From positions 1,178,001 to 1,242,000 of the forward strand of contig OY761144.1 in NCBI GenBank assembly GCA_963664365.1: DNA of 64,000 nucleotides. The letters are read 5' to 3'. How positions within the stretch are numbered: position 1 is the first letter of the stretch; each line of letters opens with the position of its first letter. Below, in pieces: positions 9,012 to 18,525 of this stretch. The notes beneath the pieces were generated by a model, which was not told the DNA's origin, searched no databases, and saw only the letters and a program-made list of their open reading frames with translations. The translations under genes and the position numbers were made by a program. The DNA comes from VXRN01 sp963664365. Lineage in GTDB: Bacteria; Chloroflexota; Dehalococcoidia; Lucifugimonadales; UBA1123.

Positions 9012-9935
9012 ATGACCACCACATCCCAACAGACACCATCCAACCCCGCCCTCGACTTCGCCGACGCCATACTCGAGGACACCAACTACGGTCTCGAACT
9101 CATCGAGATCCTACACGACATCGCCCAAGGCAACGACCGGAACGCCACCACCAACGACCGCATCGCCGCCGCCACCATCCTAGCCGACAGAGGCTTCGGC
9201 AAAGCCCCCAAGCAAATCAACCCCAACCCGGCCCCAACCCCCAAATCCGACGCCAACGACGTAGGGGCGATTCGCGAATCGCCCTCGGTGCCCACCGCCA
9301 ACCCCCGACCCGTAACCCAAATCAAAGACACCCTGGACCAGGCCCTAGGCCCGGCCCCAACTACCAACTCGCCACAATCCACTAAAAACTCTCCACCATC
9401 CACTATCCACTTCACCATCCAAAACCACATCCTCGAAATCACCAACAACGGACAGACCATCCGCGAGGCGCTCGAAGAAATCGCCCGATCCGAAGACTAC
9501 CCGAAGGTCACCCCATACCACCGCGTCAGGGCTGTCCGCATCCTGATCGACCGCATTCTCGGAACTGGCCGCGCCCTCACCCGGCCCGAGCCCGACGAGA
9601 AGAAACCCTACCGGCGCCCCGTCAAATACCTCGACCCCGTCAAGCTGGCCGCGGCCCGCGCCGAGGTCCAGCGCATGAAGGACGCGGGCGAACTGACCCC
9701 CGACCCAAACGCGCGCCCGATAGACTTATCCAAATACATGCCCCCCGACGACTACGTTATGCCTCCCGAGGTAGCGGCAGAGGAAGCCGCCTCGTTCTTG
9801 GCCGAGGTCAGGCTGAGGCTCGAACGCCAAAAGCAGTGGCCCGAAATCGAAGAACGCCGCCGGCGGAAGCACAAGGAGATCTACCCGTCACACTCAGACG
9901 ACCATGAAGATGACGACAAACCGCCTGACCCATGA
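9012..9935 (+). CDS. Duplicated-domain protein resembling phage terminase small subunit
   Basis: 307 residues. Two copies of one helical motif are visible. Copy A is around residues 28-68 (ELIEILHDIAQG, then RIAAATILADRGFGK) and copy B around 140-190 (REALEEIARSED, then RVRAVRILIDRILG). A Pro/Thr/Ser-rich linker joins them, and the tail is charged, ending in His/Asp-rich sequence. The AAxxLxDRGFGK signature resembles that in phage TerS-like DNA-binding proteins. The next gene, translationally coupled by an ATGA overlap, encodes a terminase large-subunit fragment, which supports the TerS reading. A clear paralogue lies at 54042-55076. The coding strand is unusually C/A-rich compared with neighbours. 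Whether it binds DNA today is unknown. Confidence 0.6.
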   Translation: MTTTSQQTPSNPALDFADAILEDTNYGLELIEILHDIAQGNDRNATTNDRIAAATILADRGFGKAPKQINPNPAPTPKSDANDVGAIRESPSVPTANPRPVTQIKDTLDQALGPAPTTNSPQSTKNSPPSTIHFTIQNHILEITNNGQTIREALEEIARSEDYPKVTPYHRVRAVRILIDRILGTGRALTRPEPDEKKPYRRPVKYLDPVKLAAARAEVQRMKDAGELTPDPNARPIDLSKYMPPDDYVMPPEVAAEEAASFLAEVRLRLERQKQWPEIEERRRRKHKEIYPSHSDDHEDDDKPPDP

Positions 9936-10231
9936 CGTCGCTGACATCTGACACTTTAATATCCGAGATCGCCGCCGAGGTGACCGGCCTTCCTTACGCG
10001 CAGCGTATGGCTATCGTCCGTGCCTACGAGAACCTCCTCGAAGAACCCGTAGCCGCCCTCTACGAACAGGGACGAGTCCACCACGTAAGCCGCTTCCCCG
10101 AACTCGAAGACCAGATGTGTACCTGGTCCGCCGAATTCGGACCCTCCGGCTCCCCCGACCGCGCCGACGCCCTCGTCCACGCCATCACAGAGCTGATGAT
10201 CCGACGAATCCCCCTAAAAATCTGGGTCTGA
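9932..10231 (+). CDS. Truncated phage terminase large subunit (C-terminal nuclease-domain tail)
   Basis: Only 99 residues. From about residue 38 to 92 it reads like the end of a phage terminase large subunit: EPVAALYEQGRVHHVS, FPELEDQMCTW, SPDRADALVHAITELM. In complete terminases this stretch ends the RNase-H-like nuclease domain, including its last acidic residue, after some 400 residues of ATPase and nuclease. Here the ATPase and most of the nuclease are gone. The first 35 residues do not match the terminase and may come from the deletion junction. The start overlaps the stop of the preceding gene (ATGA). A prophage relic or a domesticated fragment; catalytic activity is very unlikely. Confidence 0.7.
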   Translation: MTSLTSDTLISEIAAEVTGLPYAQRMAIVRAYENLLEEPVAALYEQGRVHHVSRFPELEDQMCTWSAEFGPSGSPDRADALVHAITELMIRRIPLKIWV

Positions 10232-10281
10232 CAACCCCCAATCCCCCCAATCACAAAAATCACAGTTCAGATTCTGGCTGA

Positions 10282-10416
10282 ACGGCCCCATCCGGCGCTC
10301 TCCACGAAGCCTTCTTCGACCCCGTTGACCTTGACGGCGGCGCAAGAGACACGGGCGGCTCGATGATATACATCAAGTCGGCCACAGTGCTGTTCACCGT
10401 CCCGTCGAAGAAATAG
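10282..10416 (+). pseudogene. Orphan coding fragment (C-terminal about 44 residues of an unknown protein)
   Basis: The stretch between the terminase fragment and the rRNA promoter (10232-10520) has no intact gene. One frame directly after a TGA reads like protein: APSGALHEAFFDPVDLDG, then SMIYIKSATVLFTVPSKK and a stop. It has no start codon. The LHEAFFDPV pattern looks familiar from the ends of large bacterial surface or repeat proteins, but I cannot name the family. Probably the 3' end of a decayed gene. Beyond 10416 up to the promoter I see nothing. Confidence 0.35.
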
Positions 10417-10520
10417 CGGGGCCGAGCGGGCAGCGTCTTTTCATTGCAGCCCCTTCCCAAGCTCAGCATGACATGGGCGGGACGATAATCGAAAGCCCCT
10501 GAATCTCGGCGCGGTCGGAC

Positions 10521-10549
10521 TTGACAGTCGGAAGATATGGGTCTATGAT
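10521..10549 (+). promoter_or_regulatory. rRNA promoter
   Basis: A perfect TTGACA at 10521-10526 and TATGAT at 10544-10549 with the ideal 17-base spacing. They lie about 70 bases upstream of the mature 16S 5' end and just before the left arm of the processing stem. Confidence 0.8.
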
Positions 10550-10574
10550 TCAAGTCTCGCATCTTCGAGATGCC

Positions 10575-10602
10575 GCACCTTAACAACTGGATAGTGGAAA
10601 GA
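10575..10602 (+). repeat. Left arm of 16S rRNA processing stem
   Basis: The 28 bases starting GCACCTTAAC and ending GGATAGTGGAAAGA are almost the exact reverse complement of 12303-12331, on the far side of the 16S gene. One or two bases differ in the middle (AACAACTGG against AACGAACCGG). Such long flanking stems are the RNase III-type processing sites of pre-16S rRNA. Confidence 0.85.
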
Positions 10603-10618
10603 ACCAAAACCCAAAACA

Positions 10619-12427
<1,809 letters not shown>

Positions 12428-12504
12428 GGGGCCGTAGCTCAGTCCGGGAGAGCGCCTCCTTTGCACGGAGGAAGTCAGGGGTTCGAATCCCCTCGGCTCC
12501 ACCA
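12428..12504 (+). tRNA. tRNA-Ala (anticodon TGC)
   Basis: A cloverleaf folds fully. The acceptor stem is GGGGCCG with CGGCTCC (one G-U pair) and the D-stem GCTC with GAGC. The anticodon arm is CCTCC-TTTGCAC-GGAGG with anticodon TGC, and the T-arm is AGGGG-TTCGAAT-CCCCT. Discriminator A is followed by an encoded CCA (12502-12504). It reads GCN alanine codons. It stands where rRNA operons usually carry tRNA-Ile/tRNA-Ala before the 23S gene, but no 23S follows. Confidence 0.97.
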
Positions 12505-12518
12505 CTCAGCCCAAGTCG

Positions 12519-13511
12519 CTACTGCGCCGTTACCGGTTCGATGGCGAGCAGGGCGTCGTTGCCTTGCCCGTCGTAGCCGAAGACGCGGAGTTCCAAGCCG
12601 GGGCCGCTGTCGAAGAAGAGCGGAGAGTACGCAGTGAACGTGAACGACGACCCTTCGAACTCGTGCTCCATCTCGGCGACGGTGTGATCGGTATCCCAAA
12701 TGTACATTGGGCCGAGGCTGGGGAGCGCCACTACCAGCGGCTCAGACATTCCCACGTAGTAGAGGATGAAGCTGGCCCCTTCGCCATCGGACATCGGGTT
12801 GAAGAGCGTCGCGCCCTTGCTGAGCGTACCCGCCGCCTCCAGGGCGCCGGCCGAAATGGTGGGCCCCTTAGTCCATGTCACGACGTCCAGGGGCTGAGCG
12901 TCGAACAGCGCGTCGTTCCGGCTGCTGTCGAAGGCTGTTCCCGTGAAGCCGGGGTTCTCGCGGCTCACGACATCGTCGTCGTCCGCCGAAGACGCCGACT
13001 GACCGGCGTCTGAGTCGTCGTCATCCGCCGAGGATGCCGAATGTTCGCCGTCCGAGTCGTCGTCACCCGAGGATGCCGAATGTTCGCCGTCCGAGTCGTC
13101 GTCACCCGCCGAGGATGCCGAATGTTCGCCGTCCGAGTCGTCGTCACCCGAGGATGCCGAGTGTTCGCTGTCTGAGTCGTCGTCGTCCGAGGCCGCCGAA
13201 TGTTTGCCGTCTGAGTCGTCGTCCGATGTTGCCGAATGTTCGCCGTCGGAGTCGTCGTCACCCGCCGAGGCCGCGGAATGTTCGCTGTCTGAGTCGTCGT
13301 CATTCGAGGCTGTTGAATGTTCGCTGTCGGAGTCGTCGTCACCCGACGAGGACGCCGGCTGTTCGACGTTGGAACTCTCTTCCGAGGATGCCGCGGACTG
13401 ACCCCCGGTCGAGGCGTCGCCCGATGAGGTCTGTTCGACGCTGTCGCCGCCGCAGCCCGCAGCCGCAGCCGCGAGGCATATCAGCATTATAGTAACGATG
13501 AAGGGCTTCAT
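12519..13511 (-). CDS. Putative lipoprotein with Asp/Ser-rich tandem repeats
   Basis: 330 residues. The N-terminus (MKPFIVTIMLICLAAAAAGC) is a lipoprotein signal peptide with the Cys at residue 20, so the mature protein should be anchored outside the cytoplasmic membrane. Residues about 50-180 are a highly acidic spacer of about nine repeats of 12-14 residues with the core DDDSDGEHSASS. The last 140 residues form a non-repetitive globular domain (from about NPGFTGTAFDSSRND) that I do not recognise; it has a beta-rich pattern and one YYVG segment. The repeats may act as a stalk or bind cations. The stop codon is 15 bases from the end of tRNA-Ala. No partner gene is evident. Confidence 0.75.
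   Translation of the reverse strand: MKPFIVTIMLICLAAAAAGCGGDSVEQTSSGDASTGGQSAASSEESSNVEQPASSSGDDDSDSEHSTASNDDDSDSEHSAASAGDDDSDGEHSATSDDDSDGKHSAASDDDDSDSEHSASSGDDDSDGEHSASSAGDDDSDGEHSASSGDDDSDGEHSASSADDDDSDAGQSASSADDDDVVSRENPGFTGTAFDSSRNDALFDAQPLDVVTWTKGPTISAGALEAAGTLSKGATLFNPMSDGEGASFILYYVGMSEPLVVALPSLGPMYIWDTDHTVAEMEHEFEGSSFTFTAYSPLFFDSGPGLELRVFGYDGQGNDALLAIEPVTAQ
12975..13350 (-). repeat. In-frame tandem repeats inside the lipoprotein gene
   Basis: About nine imperfect units of 36-42 bases, each containing GAGTCGTCGTC (plus-strand reading) and ATGTTCG. All are multiples of three, so gain or loss of units would change the stalk length without a frameshift. They are coding repeats, not a CRISPR array: there are no unique spacers. 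Confidence 0.8.
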
Positions 13512-13683
13512 TGGACCGGACCTCCATTGGGAGCGCGCAGGCGCATCCCTTCCTTCTTGGCTTTACTATTCTAACGGAATATCGCAGACTCGCCCCCGCG
13601 AACGCAAGGCTAATCGAGTTGCTCCGAGACAACTGCCAAAAGTTTGTAGTACAAGGTTCAAACACTCCGCCACCGATGTGTAC

Positions 13684-13689
13684 TATAAT
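13684..13689 (+). promoter_or_regulatory. Promoter -10 element (TATAAT) before permease paralogue 2
   Basis: A perfect TATAAT at 13684-13689; no good -35 is seen at the right distance. Transcription would begin near 13696, downstream of the in-frame GTG at 13692, which rules that GTG out as the start and supports the TTG at 13737. Confidence 0.5.
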
Positions 13690-13736
13690 ATGTGCCTGAG
13701 TCGCTGGCGCGACGTTCCTATATTCAGAAGGCGCTC

Positions 13737-15497
13737 TTGGCTACTGCAACTCCCCAGAATCCCAGATACGAGGCGAACGAGAATCCGTCCCTCCTTGCCT
13801 CTGTGGGTTACGGCTTTCAGTTCAGCCTGATCGCTTCGGCCACGCTGCTGGTGACGCCGGTCGTCGTGGCCAAAGCATCGGGGAGGGACGATTCCTACCT
13901 CGTCTGGATGGTCTTCGCCTCTCTTCTGGTCGTGGGGATTTCTACGCTGATACAGGTGCGGCGGATCGGGCCGGTGGGCGCAGGGGCCGTTCTGCCCATG
14001 TTCACAGCCGCCGTCTCCATCCCCTTTTGCATCACCGCGCTGGCAGACGGCGGACCCGCCACGCTGATGGCCCTCGTGCTCGCCACTGCGGCGGCGCAGT
14101 TGATCATCTCCAGGTGGCTGGTCATTCTCAGGCGAATCGTCACGCCGGTAGTGGGCGGCACGGTGATGATGATACTTTCGATCACGCTCGCGTCCGTCGT
14201 GTTCGCGCTTCTGGACGACGCGTCGCGCGAGGATCCGGTGGCCGCGCCGCTGACCGCGCTGGCCACGCTGGCGGTGGTCGCCGCGCTCGCGCTCCGACGC
14301 TCGGCGGTGCTGCGTCTGTGGGGGCCGGTCGTCGGCATAGTCGTTGGCTGCGTCGTGGCCGCCGTGTTCGGGATATTCGACTTGGATAGGGTGATCGATG
14401 CTCCCTGGGTGGGAGTTCCGCCCGAATGGCCGAACCTCGCGCCGGACTTTGGGATTCCATTCTGGACGCTGCTGCCGTCGTTTCTGTTCCTGGGAGTAAT
14501 CTTCTCGATTCACGCCAACGGAGAGGCCATATCCCAGCAGAGGGTCGCGTGGAGAGAGGACCGCGCGGTCGATTTTCGGCAGGTGCAAGGGGCGCTGGCG
14601 GGCGCGGGCGCGAGCAACCTGCTCGCCGGAATCGCCAGCGCGGTGCCCAACATCATCAATCCGGGAATCGTTTCGTTCACCCAAACGACGGGCGTCGCGG
14701 CCCGAAGAGTCGGATACTGCATCGGACTCATCTTCATCGCGGCGGCATTTCTCCCCAAGGTGTCCGGGCTGCTCAGCGCGATACCCGGACCGGTGATGAC
14801 CGGATACCTGATGCTGGTGACCGGGACTCTGTTCGTCGATGGGGCGCAGCTTGTCATCCAGAGCGAACCGAACCGGCAGAAGGTCATAGCCGCCGGCGTC
14901 TGCTTCTGGATTGGCGCGGCTTTCCAGTTCAAGCTGTTCGCCCTGCCGGACATCGGCCCGGTATGGGAGGCGCTGTTCAAGAGCGGCATAACGACCGGAG
15001 GCCTGGCCGCGGTTCTGATGATCCTGTACTTGGAGTTCACCAACCCGCGGCGTATGCGTTTTCAATCGCGGCTCCACATAGACTCCCTGCCAGACCTCAA
15101 TGAGTTTATCGCCAAGTTCGCCGACCGCCGGGGCTGGGACGCCGCCATGAAGGAGCGGCTGAGCGCGGTCGCTGAAGAGACGCTGCTGACCCTGGCCCCG
15201 CTCGACCTGAGCCTGAGTTTGGACGACGAAGAAGAGGAAGACGACGGCGATGACCGGCGCTTGGTGGTCATCGCGTCCAGTGACGGCCCCGTGGCGGACT
15301 TGGAGTTCATCGGCGGGGGAGACGACGCCAACTTGGAGGACCGGATCCGCCAGCTTCAGCAGTACGACGAGGAGAGTCCGCCCGAGCAGGAACTTTCGCT
15401 CCAGCTTTTGCGGAGCTACGCCTCGTCGGTGCGCCATCAGCAGTATCACGGGACGGACATAATCACGGTCCGCGTCGGCCCCCCAGGCGCGAGTTAG
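13737..15497 (+). CDS. NCS2-type permease fused to degenerate GHKL-like domain (paralogue 2)
   Basis: About 586 residues, paralogous to the genes at 5993 and 15620. The N-terminus NPRYEANENPSLL matches NENVRYEPDENPPPL of paralogue 3. Start TTG at 13737 has AGAAGG five bases upstream; the in-frame GTG at 13692 lies before the expected transcript start. About 12 membrane segments carry the NCS2 blocks RRIVTPVVGGTVMM and LLAGIASAVPNIINPG, then TGVAARRVGYCIGL. The C-terminal cytoplasmic domain has AEETLLTLAPLD at the N-box position, an acidic insert (DDEEEEDDGDD) and LLRSYASSVRHQQYHGTD at the end, again lacking the ATP-binding Asn and glycines. Presumed proton- or sodium-coupled uptake of a purine- or uracil-like compound; substrate unknown. 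Confidence 0.82.
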   Translation: MATATPQNPRYEANENPSLLASVGYGFQFSLIASATLLVTPVVVAKASGRDDSYLVWMVFASLLVVGISTLIQVRRIGPVGAGAVLPMFTAAVSIPFCITALADGGPATLMALVLATAAAQLIISRWLVILRRIVTPVVGGTVMMILSITLASVVFALLDDASREDPVAAPLTALATLAVVAALALRRSAVLRLWGPVVGIVVGCVVAAVFGIFDLDRVIDAPWVGVPPEWPNLAPDFGIPFWTLLPSFLFLGVIFSIHANGEAISQQRVAWREDRAVDFRQVQGALAGAGASNLLAGIASAVPNIINPGIVSFTQTTGVAARRVGYCIGLIFIAAAFLPKVSGLLSAIPGPVMTGYLMLVTGTLFVDGAQLVIQSEPNRQKVIAAGVCFWIGAAFQFKLFALPDIGPVWEALFKSGITTGGLAAVLMILYLEFTNPRRMRFQSRLHIDSLPDLNEFIAKFADRRGWDAAMKERLSAVAEETLLTLAPLDLSLSLDDEEEEDDGDDRRLVVIASSDGPVADLEFIGGGDDANLEDRIRQLQQYDEESPPEQELSLQLLRSYASSVRHQQYHGTDIITVRVGPPGAS

Positions 15498-15619
15498 GCG
15501 GCCTGCGGCCTTCTTCGATGCTGGAGCGCATCCCCCCAATCATGGAAATTCTTGGTATAGTTGCCCCAACTTGGCCGTGTCGGTATGTGAATTTTGTAAA
15601 AGCAGTCGAGGTGTGACCT

Positions 15620-17362
15620 TTGGCCGTTTCAATTCAAAACGAGAACGTCCGCTACGAGCCGGACGAGAATCCTCCGCCATTGGTGGCGGCAGGGGCCGGC
15701 TTCCAAGCCGCGATGTTGATCGTCGCGCCGGTAGTCCTGACCGTCGTGATAGTGGCCCGCATCGCCGATCAGCCCGACAGTTACGTGTCGTGGGGCGTGT
15801 TCGCGGCGCTTCTGATCAGCGGGGCCACGACCATTCTGCAGGCGGTCCGCGTCGGGCGTATCGGGTCCGGGCACGTGCTGATCATGGGTACGTCTGGGGC
15901 ATTCATCGCGGTGTGCGCGGCGGCCCTGTCGCTAGGCGGCCCGGCCACGATGGCGAGCCTGATCATAGTATCTTCGCTGTTTCAGTTTCTGCTGGCGGCT
16001 CGGCTGTCGCTCCTGCGCCGGATATTCACGCCCGTCGTCTCGGGCACGGTGATCATGCTGATAGCCGCGACGGTCTTTCCGATAGTATTCGGCACGCTGG
16101 CGGATGCGCCGGATGGCACGGATCCGATTGCGGCTCCGGTGGCCGCGGTGGCCACTCTGATTACCGTCGGCGCGCTGGTGCTGCGCGGCCCGCCCGCGTG
16201 GCGGCTGTGGTCGCCGCTCATCGGCATAGCGGTGGGCTGCGCGGTGGCCGCGCCTTTCGGCCTCTATGACGTTCGGCAGATAGTCGATGCGCCGTGGGTC
16301 GGGGCTCCGATTGAGTCCTGGCCCGGCTTCGACCTGGCGCCGGGCAAAGAGTTCGTGGCGCTTCTGCCCGCGTTCGTGGTCGTCACGATGGTTGGGGCGA
16401 TAGAGACCATCGGCGACGGGGTAGCGATTCAACGAGTGTCCCGACGCAGGCCGCGCGCGACCGACTTCCGAGTGGTGCAGGGCGCGCTCAACGCGGACGG
16501 GGTGGGAAACCTGCTGTCCGGCATCGCGGGGACGCTTCCGAATACGACCTACTCCACCAGCATATCGCTTGCCGAGGTCACCGGGATCGGCGCTCGGCGA
16601 GTGGGCATCATCATCGGCGCCATCTTTCTGGCCGTGGCGTTCCTGCCCAAGTTCGCGGCCCTGCTGATCGCCATTCCGGCCCCGGTGGCCGCCGCATACA
16701 TCACCGTTCTAGTGGGTATGCTCTTCGTTCAGGGGATGAAGATCGTCATCCAGGACGGCGTCGATCACCGCAAGGCGGTCGTCGTGGGCTTGTCGTTCTG
16801 GGTCGGCTCGGGCTTTCAGAACCAGTGGATATTCCCGGATCTGCTGGGGGATGGATTCATCGGCGTGCTGCTCGGCAATGGCATGACTTCGGGCGCGATT
16901 GTGGCGATCGTCATGATGGTATTCTTGGAGTTGACGGGACCGAGGCGCAGGCGTCTTGAGACGTCGTTGGACGAAGACACTCTGCCGAAGATGGGCGAGT
17001 TTCTGCGCGGGTTCGCGTCACGGGCCGGATGGAGCGACGCTTCGACCGAGCGGCTGATTCTGGTGGGAGAGGAGACGCTGGCGAGCATGTCGGCGGAGGC
17101 GGACGATGAGTTGGAGGGAGAGAGTGCGCGGCGCTTGGTGGTGACCGCGCGGCGCGACTCCGGCGGCGCGGAGCTCGAGTTCGTGTCTGCGTCCGAGGGG
17201 GAGAACCTGGAGGACCGCCTGGCGTACCTGGGAGAGACGCCGGACATATCGGATGGCCGGGAGGTGTCGTTCCGCCTTCTGCGCCACTACGCCTCGTCGG
17301 TGCGCCACCATAAGTATCACGGGGTGGACATAGTTACGGTGAGCGTTTCGGGCCTGAGCTAG
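15620..17362 (+). CDS. NCS2-type permease fused to degenerate GHKL-like domain (paralogue 3)
   Basis: 580 residues, starting at a TTG eight bases after GAGG. Same architecture as the two paralogues: NENVRYEPDENPPPL, about 12 membrane helices with RRIFTPVVSGTVIML and LLSGIAGTLPNTTYSTS (closest of the three to the canonical NCS2 P-x-T-x-Y-S block), then a long cytoplasmic domain. That domain contains VGEETLASM, RRLVVTARRDSGGAELEF, ENLEDRLAYLGE and LLRHYASSVRHHKYHGVD. It lies 122 bases after paralogue 2 on the same strand, so the pair may be co-transcribed. The conserved C-terminal end in all three implies selection on that domain. Confidence 0.85.
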   Translation: MAVSIQNENVRYEPDENPPPLVAAGAGFQAAMLIVAPVVLTVVIVARIADQPDSYVSWGVFAALLISGATTILQAVRVGRIGSGHVLIMGTSGAFIAVCAAALSLGGPATMASLIIVSSLFQFLLAARLSLLRRIFTPVVSGTVIMLIAATVFPIVFGTLADAPDGTDPIAAPVAAVATLITVGALVLRGPPAWRLWSPLIGIAVGCAVAAPFGLYDVRQIVDAPWVGAPIESWPGFDLAPGKEFVALLPAFVVVTMVGAIETIGDGVAIQRVSRRRPRATDFRVVQGALNADGVGNLLSGIAGTLPNTTYSTSISLAEVTGIGARRVGIIIGAIFLAVAFLPKFAALLIAIPAPVAAAYITVLVGMLFVQGMKIVIQDGVDHRKAVVVGLSFWVGSGFQNQWIFPDLLGDGFIGVLLGNGMTSGAIVAIVMMVFLELTGPRRRRLETSLDEDTLPKMGEFLRGFASRAGWSDASTERLILVGEETLASMSAEADDELEGESARRLVVTARRDSGGAELEFVSASEGENLEDRLAYLGETPDISDGREVSFRLLRHYASSVRHHKYHGVDIVTVSVSGLS

Positions 17363-17393
17363 GAACTTGCAACACACGCGGCCCTCGTTCTTG

Positions 17394-17399
17394 TATAAT
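17394..17399 (+). promoter_or_regulatory. Promoter -10 element (TATAAT) before the moxR operon
   Basis: A perfect TATAAT at 17394-17399, about 115 bases before the moxR-type gene. The best -35 candidate, TTGCAA at 17367, is 21 bases away, too far for a strong promoter; an activator or other sigma factor may help. Confidence 0.4.
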
Positions 17400-17513
17400 C
17401 ACCCCAAGTAGAGGCCGCCTCGGCGGTCGCTGCATTGTCCGTCGCTGCTGAGGGCAGACCGCAGGCTCTGTTCCGAACGGCGATTGAGAGGATTTAGCAA
17501 ATAGGAGACGGCC

Positions 17514-18479
17514 TTGCAGCAGGAACTCGAAGTCGCCAGAGAAGTGGCGCAGAGGATCATCGGCAACGTTGAAAAAGTGATCGTGGGCAAGAGCCGCGCG
17601 GTGGAGTTGGGCGTGGTGGCCCTCATGTGCCAGGGCCACGCGCTGATCGAAGACGTCCCCGGCGTCGGAAAGACCATGCTCGCCCGCAGTTTGGCCCGGT
17701 CGGTGGGCTGTACATTCAAGAGGATACAGTTCACGCCGGACCTGCTTCCGACGGACGTGACCGGCGTTTCGATCTACAACCAGAAGACGGGCGAGTTCGA
17801 GTTCAGGGAGGGGCCGATCATCTCCCAGCTTGTGCTGGCGGACGAGGTGAACCGCGCTACGCCCAAGACCCAGTCGGCGATGCTCGAAGCGATGGAGGAG
17901 CGCCAGGTGACCGTCGAGGGCGTGTCGCATCAGGTGCCGAGCCCGTTCATCGTGATGGCGACTCAGAACCCGGTCGAATACGAGGGTACGTTCCCACTGC
18001 CCGAGGCTCAGCTCGACCGCTTCATTCTGATCATCAACCTCGGCTACCCCACGGTCGAGGAGGAGCTAGAGATCATGGAGCGGCAGCAGATGGCGCACCC
18101 GATCGAAGGACTGGAGCCGGTGGCGTCCGCCGATGAGGTGATCGAACTCCAACGCTCGATCAGGGGCATCTACGTGGACGACCTCGTCAAGCAGTACATA
18201 GTCGCCGTGGTGGACTCGACGCGGTCGCACGCGGACATCGCCCTGGGCGCTTCGCCGCGCGCTTCGCTCGCGCTGTTCAGGGGAGGGCAGGCCGTCGCGC
18301 TCATAAGGGGACGCGACTTCGTTCTGCCCGACGACGTTAAAGACCTCGCCGTTCCGATGCTCAGCCACCGCATGATCGTGTCGGCGGCTGCCCGGATGAG
18401 AGGCGTGTCGAGCGAGGAGGTCGTAACCGGCATCTTGGACGAGACGCCCGTTCCGGGCGGACAGGCACGCAGGAGTTAG
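17514..18479 (+). CDS. MoxR-family AAA+ ATPase
   Basis: 321 residues. Walker A DVPGVGKTML is at about 47-56, the FTPDLLPTDVTG block typical of MoxR follows, and Walker B is LVLADEVNRATPKTQSAMLEAMEE. Then come sensor 1 in MATQNPVEYEGTFPLPEAQLDRF and the lid domain with SPRASLAL. It starts at TTG with AGGAGA five bases upstream. MoxR ATPases act as chaperones that mature or activate protein complexes. They are typically encoded with a DUF58 protein and a transglutaminase-like membrane protein, exactly the two genes that follow here in a tight operon. Confidence 0.95.
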   Translation: MQQELEVAREVAQRIIGNVEKVIVGKSRAVELGVVALMCQGHALIEDVPGVGKTMLARSLARSVGCTFKRIQFTPDLLPTDVTGVSIYNQKTGEFEFREGPIISQLVLADEVNRATPKTQSAMLEAMEERQVTVEGVSHQVPSPFIVMATQNPVEYEGTFPLPEAQLDRFILIINLGYPTVEEELEIMERQQMAHPIEGLEPVASADEVIELQRSIRGIYVDDLVKQYIVAVVDSTRSHADIALGASPRASLALFRGGQAVALIRGRDFVLPDDVKDLAVPMLSHRMIVSAAARMRGVSSEEVVTGILDETPVPGGQARRS

Positions 18480-18525
18480 TCAAATTCCCGGCGGAAAACT
18501 CTTCATCCAGAAGCGAACTTACCTA

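Noticed and set aside
12505..12520. 23S/5S rRNA expected after tRNA-Ala
   Set aside because: No 23S landmarks follow; a protein gene on the other strand begins 15 bases later.
12975..13350. CRISPR-like periodic repeats
   Set aside because: Units are in frame in a lipoprotein gene, are adjacent without unique spacers, and vary by whole codons.
13692..13736. GTG at 13692 as start of permease paralogue 2
   Set aside because: It lies about two bases after the TATAAT and so before the likely transcript start; the TTG at 13737 has a ribosome site and matches the paralogue.
13683..15539. 618-residue open frame antisense to permease paralogue 2
   Set aside because: It mirrors the codon bias of the real gene; the translation is Arg/His/Asp-rich with no family motif, and the plus-strand frame is conserved with two paralogues.
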